64,000 nt of DNA from Aphelocoma coerulescens (lineage: Eukaryota > Chordata > Aves > Passeriformes > Corvidae), in the NCBI RefSeq assembly GCF_041296385.1, contig NC_091019.1:12602531-12666530 (forward strand), written 5' to 3'. The position numbers and the translations under genes are program-made. Shown one piece after another: positions 1 to 16,132 of this stretch. The notes beneath the pieces were generated by a model. That model searched no databases. It was given only the letters and a program-made list of their open reading frames with translations, and had not been told where the DNA came from. Every line of letters starts with the position of its first letter. The stretch's first letter is position 1.

Positions 1-5493
<5,493 letters not shown>

Positions 5494-5555
5494 CTGAAAT
5501 GGGAGCTGTGACTGATGGCTGTATAGGATAGGCCTGCTGAACGAATGGCTTTACG
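5494..5555 (-). CDS. TEAD1: TEAD1 exon: linker with the VKPFVQQAYPIQP motif
   Basis: This 62-nt internal exon has the acceptor tattccag|CGTAAAG and the donor ATTTCAG|gtaattct. Its first base completes an Asp codon, 20 codons follow (VKPFVQQAYPIQPSVTAPIS), and its last base opens the Gly codon finished by the exon at 3412-3536. It encodes part of the proline-rich linker between the TEA domain and the YAP-binding domain, about residues 171-192 of human TEAD1. Compared with the human protein as I remember it, Ala becomes Ser (IQPS) and Pro becomes Ser (APIS). The VKPFVQQAYPIQP core is the TEAD1 form; TEAD4 has VKPFSQQTYAVQ. The phases agree with both neighbours, so the gene model is continuous. 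Confidence 0.96.
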
Positions 5556-6096
5556 CTGGAATAAAGAGGTACACAGAAATCATACACCGTGCCATCCACA
5601 GGAAATTCCATTAGACTCACACAGTATAGGAAAATAGGTGGCTAATGACCTTTACCCACAAACATATCTCTTCCTTGCAGAGCATATTTGACAGATAGAC
5701 AGCACAGAGGGAACTGAGGGGATGAGAATCACACCCAGCATCCTGAAGCTGGGATCTCAGTGGCGCTCGGTCACACAGCAGGAAACCTGACCTGCTGCTA
5801 GAGTCACAGCAGCCAGGGATGGGCACTGCTGGGACTCCCAGGAAACCCAGAGGACACTGAACTACAGGGTCACAAAGGAGGGTGTCCATCCAGTATTCAG
5901 CCTTAGTTTTGAGGTTTGGGATCCCTTGTAACTTTTGGAATGTGAGTTCACATCACTGCAAAGACTCTTTCTTTCCCTAAAACTATCTTTACCTCCTTTT
6001 TGGGAAAATCTGCAATTTCTTGCTTCCCTCATATCACAGAGTGCACAAGCCACCCTCACACTGCATATAGAAACATATTTGAATTTTCAGACTTAC
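5556..6096 (-). other. TEAD1: TEAD1 intron, 541 nt
   Basis: Short intron with no repeat or extra exon that I can see. It contains one GGAATGTG (5937-5944), the consensus TEAD-binding (M-CAT) octamer; chance alone would give about two per window. Confidence 0.9.
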
Positions 6097-6143
6097 TCTT
6101 GCGAGGATCCAGGCTGCCCCGTTTGAATCATGCCCGGCCAAAA
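6097..6143 (-). CDS. TEAD1: TEAD1 exon: linker FWPGMIQTGQPGSSQ
   Basis: This 47-nt exon has the acceptor ctctttcag|TTTTGG and the donor CAAGA|gtaagtct. It starts in phase 0 and encodes 15 residues (FWPGMIQTGQPGSSQ) plus the first two bases of an Asp codon completed by the exon at 5494-5555. Every residue matches human TEAD1 (about 156-170) as I recall it. It lies in the low-complexity linker between the DNA-binding and coactivator-binding domains. Skipping this exon alone would shift the frame, because 47 is not a multiple of three. A 191-nt intron with a good pyrimidine tract separates it from the preceding exon at 6335-6469, and a 541-nt intron separates it from the next. Confidence 0.96.
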
Positions 6144-6334
6144 CTGAAAGAGGAAAAACAAACAAACAGGCCCACAGTTGTTCTCTTTGTTGAAAGACTT
6201 TGGGCATTTTTGAACAAGCATGATTCCTTTTGCAAACTCAAGTCAAAGCATTAATCCATTCATTCTGTCTTAGTTTTCTACTGAACATTGCTAGAGAATA
6301 CAGGGGTTTTTTTGGGACTCAGCTAATGACTTAC

Positions 6335-6469
6335 CCCAGGTGCCCCAGGAAATGTAGGACGGGGAATTCCTGGCAGGCCCAGCTTGTTGTGAATAGCAGT
6401 AGCTGAGACTATCTGAGCTGATGACATTGCTGCCATGTGCTGGAGTGCTTTGTCCTTTGCTGTCTGATC
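6335..6469 (-). CDS. TEAD1: TEAD1 exon: Gln/Ala-rich region after the TEA domain
   Basis: This 135-nt exon (45 codons, phase 0 at both ends) has the acceptor atattaaag|GATCAG and the donor GCACCTGGG|gtaagtca. The product starts DQTAKDKALQHMAAMSSAQI and ends PGIPRPTFPGAPG, matching human TEAD1 residues 111-155 as I remember them; TEAD4 reads KDQAAKDKALQSMAAM followed by a different Gly/Pro stretch. The region sits just behind the DNA-binding domain. The acceptor is poor: the base before AG is A and the pyrimidine tract is broken by purines. That could leave room for regulated use of the 12-nt microexon immediately upstream at 7676-7687. The exon could be skipped without a frame shift. Confidence 0.97.
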
Positions 6470-7675
6470 CTTTAATATGACAATTACACGGAGTCTTAAA
6501 ACATTTGGCACAACAAATGATGTTAAATAACTGCAGATACAAGCACATAACTAAAAACTTAAAAAGCCACACAGAAAATGCAAAAATAGCAAACCATGCA
6601 GGAAAAAAAAAAAATACAGCACGGAGGCTAACACTCTAACTACCTCAAGGCAAAACCTCCTCTCAGACATGTATGGTAGACCTGAATTCTCACAGTCTGC
6701 TCTGCCAACACGCAGGAAGCTCTGGGAGAACAAACTACTGGCCACTTGTTTATCTGGGCAAATTCTGCCGATTTCAAATCAGGCTGGACTAAGCAGGGCA
6801 TGCTGCTGAGGCTCAGCTCTGCCTGCAGGACAGGGAGCACTGAGATTCAAGCTCTATCATTTCCATCTAAGAGAAGTTTGCCTTTTGTATTGCAGTGTAA
6901 AATGAGAACACAGAACTGCGGCTGACTCGCAAACAGGGACAGTTTTCTTCATGCTTACGGGCTTAGAGTAATTTTGGATTCAGCTTTAAGACAAACATTT
7001 TGAAAGTTAGGTCACAAACATGGAAATAACATTTTAAATTTTCAATTGTGGCATTTTACTGGTTTACGGTGTTCCCAAAGAAAGCTATCAGCCATAAAAT
7101 TCCTGCTTTTTTCGAGCACACAGGAACAAGTTTAGGAAAAGGTGGGTTGTTATTGGTTACTTGTATTAGAGCAGCGCTTGGAGTCCCAGCCACTGCCAGT
7201 CAGGTATGGTCACAGGACAGAAAGGGACAGCCTCTTAATGCAACAGAGTTAACCAGGGGGATGTCCTAGGTCAGGGAAAATGAGTAAACAACAGGCTGTT
7301 ACACACTGGTAAAGCAGGGTTCCTCATCCAGAAGTACTGTATTAATAAGTACCAATATTTAGGTATGTCACTTAGAATGAAGGAACACAAGCAGTATTAG
7401 ACAAGGATGTTTTTGGGGTTTTTTTTCTGGTTTTATTTTACAAGCATAGTAGCAAGCATGCTGGCAAGAGATGCATGCTCTTATGTATGATATATGACTT
7501 TGCACATATATGCTCCCTCTAAAGCTTGTATGTAGTAGTACTATAGGTGAGCAGTTCCTTCCTTTGAATAGCTCCTTTAGAAACAGCACAGGCTGAAAGT
7601 ACAGGAAAAGCTAGCCAAAAAATTCTGCCAAGCACAGCTAAGGTACATAATACTTGGTTTAGTCAAAATACTTAC
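6470..7675 (-). other. TEAD1: TEAD1 intron, 1206 nt
   Basis: Intron between the microexon at 7676-7687 and the exon at 6335-6469. It contains a 12-base A run near 6602 (U-rich in the transcript) and no repeat family I can name. Confidence 0.88.
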
Positions 7676-7687
7676 CATGCTTGTTAC
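7676..7687 (-). CDS. TEAD1: TEAD1 12-nt microexon encoding Val-Thr-Ser-Met
   Basis: On the minus strand a 12-base block, GTAACAAGCATG, sits between ttgtatccag and gtaagtattt, which are strong acceptor and donor sites. It reads Val-Thr-Ser-Met in phase 0, and both flanking exons also meet in phase 0, so inclusion inserts four residues between the TEA-domain extension (HSKLK or QAAIK) and DQTAKDKALQ. I remember a VTSM insertion at exactly this place in some TEAD1 isoforms, and TEAD3 carries a four-residue AMNL there constitutively; both points are from memory. The upstream intron side carries a UGUUUGUUGUUG-type tract (possible CELF/UGU-binding context), followed only shortly by the AG. Inclusion is probably tissue-regulated, but the sequence alone cannot show where. 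Confidence 0.9.
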
Positions 7688-10600
7688 CTGGATACAACAA
7701 CAAACAGTTTATTAAAATGCTTGTGTAGAATAGCAGACTCTCAGCAAAATATGAACAAAATAATAAGAGACAAAGGAAGAGCAGTTTGCTCAGCATTAAA
7801 TATCAGCTTTAAACAAATGCATTATTTCCACCCAGGGACTGATTCATTAAAAGGGGAACAAAAAGGATAAAAAAATACCAACAAAACCCTGGGGAGAAAC
7901 AACCCCAGCTCCCTGTGCGAATGCTGTGGATACTGAATGAGGGATTGTTGCTGTGTTTCCCTGAGCTGTGCAAGGGAGTCCCTGTGGGACACAGCCCAGA
8001 GAGCAGCAGGTGGAGCAGGGCAGGAGCAGCTCCAGCATCACTGCCTCTGCACCCTGCAGGATGTGAGCCCAAAGGACAGCCCTCTGCTCGGCTGCCTGAG
8101 CAGCTCTAACACCCTGGGCTCACCTGTGCTGAGGGGGACACATCCATCAGCACGGGGACAGACTTGGTCCTTTCTCAAAACTTGTAGCTTTCTGATATAA
8201 CCACAACCAATTCTCTGGTTAAGAGCTGGAGCTCAGCCCTGGCTCTCAGCCCTGCCTGCCCCAGGGTGGGAGGGTGTGCACAGGAGGTTTGTGCATGGCA
8301 TGCTTTACTGGCTGCTTTTGGATGTCTGAAGATCACTGGGCTAAAAAGATGTTTAGCTGCGTGCTAAGAAGTGGCAGTATCCTGACATTCATGCAGATCT
8401 CCAGACCCCTCTACACTCTTGCACAGCAAGAAGGACCCTCCATCATGAAAAGATGAAAGTGAGATGTCCTTAAGCAATATGGAGACCCAGCCCTACCAGA
8501 TTTCTCTGTTTCAGCCTCTTTTTGTAAGCGGAAATGGCTTGGAAATGCCAAACCATGAGAGTCTCACACATTGCCTGCTGAATCCTAACAAAAACCAACA
8601 TTCAGGGGATCTGTATCCTGTGTGTAAAATAAATTATTCAAGAGACATGTGCCTCTGGGTCCTAGTAACCTCCGAAACTGTGTGAGTGCTGCTTTTGTGG
8701 CCACCTTGTTATTCTCCAGATGTGCTGGAGCTCTGCAGGCACCTCTCCTCCACTGCCTCCTGCCTGCCACCACATGAAGATGCAGCCAGTGCCTGTGCCC
8801 CTGCCAAGTTCCCAGACTCCTCTGGATCCACTATTAGATGGATTCAAACTAAAGAAGAATTTAAAAGTAAAAGCTTTTTTAGGGCTATTAAAGTCCATTC
8901 CTGGGAGTTGTGTGAGCCCGAGGTAGGTTATGTGTCCATGAAATTGCTCATCATGCCTTGCTTTATCCCTCTGAAGTCTCTGGCTAACTCCCTGCTAGTG
9001 TTAGTGCAGCTCCAGGAGAAGATGTATTTATTTCTGCCTGATGAGGCACTGAAACAAACTGAAGTGCATTACTTTCTGTAATATTATTGCCATCCAAGGA
9101 CTAGAATAGGAGCCTGGACACCCAACACAGCAACAAATCCCACCCTAACAGATGAACTAGGAAAAATTTTTGAAGATTTACACTTCCTTCAAGATCTTCT
9201 GTGGAGCTCTTAGTCACCATTACAATGAATCTGATGAACCTGAATTTTAAGAACAGTGACAGGGATTTTTGGAGGGAGAAAACATCTTTTCTTTTGTGAC
9301 ATGAAATGGGATGTGCCTTCCTTCTTGCCAGTTGCTGCTTTTCATCCTAGAATGGTCTGTGTTTTGTGGGGCCATTCATCTCATCCTCTTTGACTGATTA
9401 TGTTTTCAGGAGGATGCAGAGAAAGTAAAAAACCTTTAGAATGACAGCTCAGAAAGGCAATCCTTCAATAGGGCTATTTTTGAGGAGTTTCAACAACCCC
9501 CGCAGAGTTTCCTACTGGTGACAAATCTGATCTGGGACATCAACACACTCAGGCCAACACACATCAATGGGAAGTTTCACCTTTTCTAGGCTTAGGAATC
9601 CTTGCACAGTGGGAAGATTCAGCTTTTCTCAAAGTAACTTTACATTCAAACATGACAGAAATCAAATTCAAATATAGATACTTAAGAAGTCCTGAGTTCC
9701 ATTGGTAAAAGAGCAACTTCAGCTCCAGGTACTTTTTGAGAGTTGCAAGGTGGTTGCCTGTGCTTGTATAATCAAGCAGACTTCATGGTCTTCAAAAACA
9801 AATGGGATAACCACATTTTAAAGCTGTTTATTTAGATTGCAATATTAGCTTGTCTGCCACTTTAAAACAAGTATATATCGGGGTTTTTGAGGCTGTAACA
9901 GAGAGCACTCGTAACCAGGAGGGAATGAGTCTCTCTACCTATCACTGCATGGCAGCCACTGCTGGGATGGAACTTGGTAACTGATTAATAACACACAATG
10001 GTATTACATCACAGTTTAGGCAGCAAGAGAAGTAATATATCCAATTAAAACGGCAGGGGTAATTTAAACAGGCAGATTACAGTAATTACCCAGGTTGGAA
10101 TTTGGCCAGGACAAATGGGTTAACACCCCTACTCTAAAACAGGAACGTTGTGGGATTTTTAATGACTGCAAATAGTTAAGATTTTGATTTCCTATCTTGT
10201 CCAAGAGAGAAAGGGTTTGGTTTTGCTCTCACTTGTGCTGCTTTGTAAAGCTGGAACAATTTCTTTCAGGTCAATGTGGTTTACACTGATGCAGTAAAAT
10301 AAAAGTTTGGCTCAGCGTGCTGCAGTCCCGTGCTGAGGTTCAGCAGAGGCTTGGGGGACAGTATCTCCTACTGAATCATCAAGTCCTGCTGGAGCCTAAG
10401 GTATTCCTTGGATAGGTCCCATCTGGCCCTGACCTGGTTTGACCCTACTTAGTTCATGAGCTCAGATGGGATTGCTGCTGCCCAGGAATGACACTGTAGT
10501 AAGCAACAGGCTGCACTCAGACTCCTGCCTTCCCCTCCACTTATAAAAGTCTGTGGTACCTAACTAGTAATGAATGTTACCAAGGTGGATTTAGAGTACA

Positions 10601-12840
10601 GTCAGTGGAAAACTGGTCTAGCTCCACTAAATCCCTAAAATATCATCTCTGTAGAGGAGATCAAGATGTGCCTCATGTTTTAGCCGACTGCTGCTGGCTG
10701 CAGTTGCACACACTTTGTTTTTGGAAGATATAAGCTCTAAGCATCTTATGCAAGGAGACTACAACTTTTAATGAATCAGGCCCTTGAGGTTTGCTTTTCA
10801 CAATTAGTTTTGGAATGCAAAATACATAGTTAAATTAGATAATAATAATTCCCCAGTATCATCCAATTATAAATCTTAATATCTATAAAAGCCCCGCATG
10901 AAACAAGAGTTCTACATGACAAGCACAAAAGGATTTGTGCCTGACTTTCTTTTAATCCAACATAAACAGAAGAATAATTCAATCAATCAGTTCAAACAAG
11001 TTCTTAAGCAAAAAATAAAAACTCTTATCCTAGAATGATAAATGGGGCTTTGAATACCATGTTATCTATGACTTTGGGAGAAAAAAATTCTAAGACAGTA
11101 TGTGGAAAAGTAAGCACAACAGAACAGTATTAATTCAAGAAGCTCTAAAACCTGTACCAGTATTTAAAATGCAAAACTTTTCATGTAAGAAAAAAAACCA
11201 AAACATAAGAAACAACAATTTGCTCACAAAATGGATGTTACAGTAACACTAGCATAAAATAGCTTCCTAATAAGCAATTTTGCAGATGTTATTTCTGCTC
11301 AGATCTCGTATTGATTCAAATAACCTTTACAATAATTAGCTGTAGCTCAAAAAAGATAAACAAATCATGACAATATACAATTGTTCTGGACAAAAGATAG
11401 AGAGCACTTCAGTGTTTCTAGCCCTGATCTCCAATTTGCTTATTATTAGAGAAGACAGGAGTAAATACAAAAGCTGGCTATTTCAGCCAGGCAATAGCTA
11501 ATGCCAAGAAGAGAATGCGCATTCAAAGCTGTCCCAACTTGCTGCCTAATGAGTAGCAATTAATCCATCTTATTGTATTTCAAAATGCTGAAGACTCCAT
11601 TCACATCAAAGGGAATTTTTCAAGGCTTTTATCATTGTTCATTTAAAAAAGTATAGAGCTATCTTTAGCATTTTATAATTGACAACAATATTTTCTTTTT
11701 ATCCCTAAATGCGGAATGTAGAATAATGGATTTAAAAACATGTAATACATGTGAACTGTAGGCATTTTAATGTGGGGGGTTTTGTCTCTGTCTAATTAAT
11801 CTTGCACTATGAAAAAAAATCTGATATGAAAGCCTAAGATAGATGTACATCCTGCTGTGAACACCTTTACTCTCTGTTTATGTACAGCTTCCAATCCATC
11901 TTTTGTCCTGAATGGATAGAGGTGACTTTGGCTCCCTGTCAGTGCAAAGGTGGAAAATGCTGTGACCTGACACTATGGACTGGTGTATTTGACACAGAAA
12001 CACAACACTGGAGGGCAAAAATTCTGCTTTGCCTCCTCCAGCTTCTGCATGAGAGGAAATGCCATGAAGAGGAGCCGCCTTTCAGATCTGTCTCCAAGGA
12101 CAACTTTGTCTCAGCCTCTCTTCCCGTTTTCATGAGATTAAATTTCTCTAACTTCAGGAAGATTTTAATAACTTCAGTATATTAAGATTAAAATCTCTAA
12201 AATAGGAGTATTTTCCTGCTGTAAAGAGAATTAAAATGTACAACATCCCTGGAAGGGCTGAAGGGACACTCTTTACTGGTGGTCTTGAAAGGCAGCAATA
12301 GCATTTATGGGTGACACTTCTCTTTCTTGCAGGCTAAGGATCCATCCATCCATCCACAGTGGCTGCAGGTACTTCTCATTGAAGAAAAGGAACTTTGCTG
12401 GACCAAGCAGACTTTATGGCATGCAGGTGAGATTTCAGCCTCTTAGGAAAGCTTCCAGCACCATGGGTACAGATAGCTCTGAAATCCTTCCATCCATGTG
12501 GATTTTCGCAGAAGATAAACACAACGAGATTTGCCCAAGTTCTCTCCTCTCCATGAGCAGATTTCAGACCAAGGCAGGACAGTAATATCCCTTGGTAAAA
12601 AATAAACTCAACATCTAACTTGGGGAATCAGGGTTATTTGTACCAACCCTCTGTCAAGCTAAGAGGCCAGGATCTGGGGCCAACGGGACAGATCAGATCA
12701 GACACATCTCAAAAGAAAATTGACACCAGATGCATATGGGATTTTTTTAAAGTGGTAATTGCTTCCATGGGTGCCACCAATCACAGGTTTTACCAGTGGC
12801 AGCTCCCTGTTAAAAGGGTGAGTTGGCCTGGGTAGGAAGC

Positions 12841-13160
12841 ATAGAATCATTAAATGGTTTGGGTTGGAAAGGACCTTAAAAATCATCTAGTTCCAACCCC
12901 ACTACTAAGTGGGACTTTTAAGAAGTGTCACCTCCCACTAGACCAGGTTGCTCTGAGCACCATCTAGCCTGGCCTTGAACACTGCCAGGGATGAGGCATC
13001 CACAGCTTCTCTGGACAACCTGTGCCAGTGCCTTGACATCCTCACAGTAGGTTTTTTTCCTAGTATCTAATTTAAACCTATTCTCTTTCACTTTGAAGCC
13101 ATTCCCCCTTGTCCTGTCACTACGTGCTCATGTAAAAAGTCACTCATGTAAAATACTGTG
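12841..13160 (-). repeat. CR1 LINE, 5'-truncated, minus strand
   Basis: Read on the plus strand it opens with agaatcattaaatggtttg, then the classic avian CR1 3'-end block (gttggaaaggacc, catctagttccaacccc), the agaccaggttgctctgagc block and the ccccttgtcctgtcactac block. This is the reverse complement of a CR1 3' end, so the element lies on the minus strand, in the sense direction of TEAD1. It is truncated after about 320 bases and has no coding capacity. Confidence 0.95.
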
Positions 13161-13384
13161 CATCCTATCTTCTCCTTGGTCACCCCTTCACCAGGGAATG
13201 CAGACAGCAAGAGCCCATCATCTTCCTGAGGATATTGATGAGGCAGTTCAGGCTACTGCCAAAACTGGTCCCCACTGAAACAATGAGCACTCAGAGGTGC
13301 TGGAATGTATCCACCTTGTCTTCCTTTTGCACCAGTGATGTCCTACTCAGGCAGCTTTTGAAGTCCTCCGCAAACTGCTTTAGC

Positions 13385-13466
13385 ACAGGGGAGTTGGACT
13401 AAAAGATCTCCAGAGGTCCCTTTCAGTCCTAACTAGTCCATGATCCTGGGTGATTCTGTGTGACAG
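13385..13466 (+). repeat. CR1 LINE 3' tail, plus strand
   Basis: The sequence gggagttggactaaaagatc, then ccagaggtccctttcagtcc, then a decayed gattctgtg tail, is the terminal 80 bases of a CR1 element in plus orientation. It lies about 225 bases from the oppositely oriented CR1 at 12841-13160, with their 5' ends facing each other. Confidence 0.88.
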
Positions 13467-15005
13467 TGGACCATACAGATGGCTCAATACAGGAATAATA
13501 AAAAAACAGGCAGTAGCACTAACAAAATGTTTGGAGAAGCAAAGTTCCATCTCAGGTTCAAAACCAGCAGCTTCTACCACTTCCAGGGAGTAATTGCAGC
13601 AGGCAAGTGGAACAAGAGCTCTCTTCTTCATAAGGCAGCTCTCTTACAGCAGCTCCGTACACCAAAGTTTCATCTCTTCCATGTGGGGAGGAAAAGGCCT
13701 GTGGGAAGCTGCCCCTTCTCCAGAAGGGACCAGTGCAAGGGGGCAGGTGTGTCATGCCATGGCTCCTGGTTCCCTGAGACCAATACTGGCAAGGAAAAGA
13801 AGAGGGAGGTGGGGAGAGCTTGGCTCCTTCACCCTTCGTGGACCCTCTTTACGCTGGGGGCTATGTCAGGGCTCCTGAGGGAGCTAATTCCACGGGCAGC
13901 CTGGGGACTCAGGAGCAGGGCTAGGACAAGCAGCCTGGGACCCATCAGCCAGCAAGACCCACTGAGGGAGGGCTGAAGTAGCTTTTGTCAGCAAGGCCAG
14001 GGGCCAGCAAGCCTCTGTCACCTGTGTGCATTCTGTTCCCACCGTGGTGTCACAGAGAGCTGAAGCAAATACCCCTGGAGTGTCAGGGCCTGGAGCTGGG
14101 GAATCTTCCTGAAGCCATCAGTTCCTAGCAGTGAAACGGCAGCTGCTCCGCTTTCTACTCAGCACTGGGGGAGCTGCAGCCCATGGACAGGTGGGAAAGG
14201 GCAACAAGGTATGAAGCCCTTACAAAATCTTTTGTTGTCCAAACAGATCTTCCCTTCTTCAGGCGACTCCTTAAAACGAAAATTCATCCCAGATCTCTAT
14301 TTACTGCAAATGTCATCTAGACTAGATTAAATATTCTTAGGATTTGGCTACCTCTTTCTTCTTTGGAAAGCTTCAATAAAAATCAGACAGCAGGTGCAGT
14401 ACTTAAAAATGTTTTTTGCTTTGTAAGTGTCTTCACATTTTAAGGTATTTTGGTCATTCAGAAACGGAAATATTTTAGAACAGTAAGTCCAATAATTGTG
14501 TTTGGCTCCTAGGCCTGTATTTGGTACCTATGTGGGCTTCCTGGTTTTTGCAGCCCTCTAAAACTCCAAGAGCTGCTGGTGCTGAGCACCTCTGAAAGTA
14601 AGGCCACCTACTTAATTTTAGGCATCAAGGCTTGACAATTTGAGCTTAAAATGCTACATATCTCTGTATTATTGCACCCTCGGTTAAAAAGCAGTACTTT
14701 TAAGTTTTCTTAGTCGTTCTTTATGAACCCCAACTGCTCAGCCAGTGCAGCTAAAAAGCCAGCCACCAACAGCCAGACAAGCTTGCCAGCATGCTGCCCA
14801 TGAAAAACCCAGTGCTTCTGTCAGGGAGGCCTGTTACAAAGCCAGGCTGTTATTCCTGCGCTGCAGTTCAAGGATGGGGGTAAGCATCCGCAGTGCTCAC
14901 CGCTCAGGACCGGGAAATCACTTCCCGAAACGTTATGCTTTCCAGCTAGAACAAAAACATGATTTGTTCTCATCTGGGTGAAGAAGAAGAAAAAAATCCA
15001 CTCAC

Positions 15006-15008
<3 letters not shown>

Positions 15009-15046
<38 letters not shown>
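15009..15046. repeat. Poly(A) tract, 38 bases
   Basis: An uninterrupted run of 38 A on the plus strand (poly-U in the TEAD1 transcript), about 940 nt after the donor of the exon at 15982-16044. The flanks are A-rich too, but I see no retroposed gene body in front of it. Confidence 0.95.
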
Positions 15047-15048
<2 letters not shown>

Positions 15049-15981
15049 AGAGAGGGAAGTAAAAGATTTACAAGTTTTTTCGCTTTTTCTAAAATAAAAA
15101 AAAAGAAAAGGACAGCAAAAACTGCAAAACTCCCTCTTCCACTTTTAAATAGTGTGGAAAAAACCCCCCAAAAAATCTCAAGATCTCTGCTGGAAAACTT
15201 GAAAAAACAAGCAATCCAAGAAACCCCTATTAAGCATTTCCAAGAGGTTCTTTTTAGCCTTAGAATATATTTTATGGAAGGCAGAGAAAACGGGGTCCTA
15301 TAGAATTCATCATGTCAGATTAAGCAAACATATTTAATATTCCCTGAACAGGACTCTGACTGAGGCTCTCCAAAGATTAAATGTCAATAATTTACTTTAA
15401 AAAAAATTAAATTTCAGGGAATTTTGTAAATAGGGCATAATTTGAGGTGATACTAGATTGTAGTCTAGAAACACCATAGCGCAATCTGGATAAGCTGTGC
15501 TCTCTGGCACTTGGAATAAATGATCTGGTTTAAGTATTCTTGATGGCAGTTCAGAAGCACAGACAAAAAACATTTGGGAATGGAAAACAATTAGCCCAAT
15601 TACCCCTCTGGAAAAAGCAAAAAAAAAAAAAAATGAAAAGCATCTACACAACTGTGCAAAACCTCTGTGTATTTAAATACACTCCTAGCAATCAGCTGTT
15701 AAAAAGTAAAACAAAAAACGGACTAAGGGGTTAAAAATCAGGTTTAGGTGCTGAGCTGTTACAAAGAGGAGTTCACTTGGCATTTGGACAGTGTTAAAAC
15801 AACGTTTTTAATGTGGATGCTAGTGCAGAACCCGGGGATTAAACACAAAGAGACGCAGACAGCTCTCACATGCAGGAAAAGGAGGTTACAGGCACAGCAG
15901 CCCCAGCGCTTGCCCATCACCGCGGGGAGGAGGAAGGGACAGGCATAGCAACCACAAGCCCAAAAGCAGAAAAGCGCATAC

Positions 15982-16044
15982 CTTCAGCTTGGAATGAAAA
16001 TCACGAGATTTCCTTCTGGCAAGAACCTGAATGTGACTAGACAC
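15982..16044 (-). CDS. TEAD1: TEAD1 alternative exon (canonical form), recognition helix of the TEA domain
   Basis: This 63-nt exon (21 codons, phase 0 at both ends) has the acceptor taccctgcag|GTGTCT behind a long clean pyrimidine tract and the donor CTGAAG|gtatgcgc. It encodes VSSHIQVLAR followed by RKSRDFHSKLK, which is human TEAD1 residues 90-110 in the standard protein. The first half is the third helix of the TEA domain, which enters the DNA groove at M-CAT sites (CATTCC). The RRKS motif contains Ser102, reported as a PKA site that lowers DNA binding. A near-duplicate exon lies 88 nt upstream in the transcript at 16133-16195, and the two are most likely used as alternatives. This one has the stronger acceptor and is probably the default. 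The next exon in the message is the microexon or the exon at 6335-6469. Confidence 0.97.
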
Positions 16045-16132
16045 CTGCAGGGTAGGGGAAGGGAGGAAACAAAGGAAAAGCCTGTAACCATGGAGATGAA
16101 AAGCCCCCTACAACTGGGCAAGCCAAACGTAC
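16045..16132 (-). other. TEAD1: 88-nt intron between the duplicated TEAD1 exons
   Basis: From the donor gtacgttt to the acceptor ccctgcag there are only 88 nt. The best branch-point candidates are the A of ggttAca (16085, 48 nt from the donor) and the A of ttcAt (16097, 36 nt from the donor). After 16085 the sequence is an almost pure pyrimidine tract to the AG. Donor-to-branch spacing this short is expected to hinder splicing of the two exons to each other. Confidence 0.85.

Larger units (their letters stand above)
7688..15981 (-). other. TEAD1: TEAD1 intron, 8294 nt
   Basis: Intron between the 63-nt exon at 15982-16044 and the microexon. It holds two CR1 tails of opposite orientation (12841-13160 and 13385-13466), a 38-base A run at 15009-15046 and further A-rich tracts to about 15640. 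A frame of 165 codons at 13479-13976 on the plus strand has no recognisable similarity. The rest is unique sequence in which I see no gene. Confidence 0.88.

Noticed and set aside
5937..5944. TEAD-binding octamers (5937-5944, 17044-17051, 59460-59467) as autoregulation
   Set aside because: About two perfect octamers are expected by chance in 64 kb counting both strands, so three is not an excess.
13479..13976. 165-codon frame on the plus strand
   Set aside because: Starts next to a CR1 tail, has random-looking composition and no recognised similarity; it lies within a TEAD1 intron.
14960..15060. A38 tract as the tail of a processed pseudogene
   Set aside because: The preceding sequence shows no similarity to a known messenger RNA and I see no matching target-site duplication.
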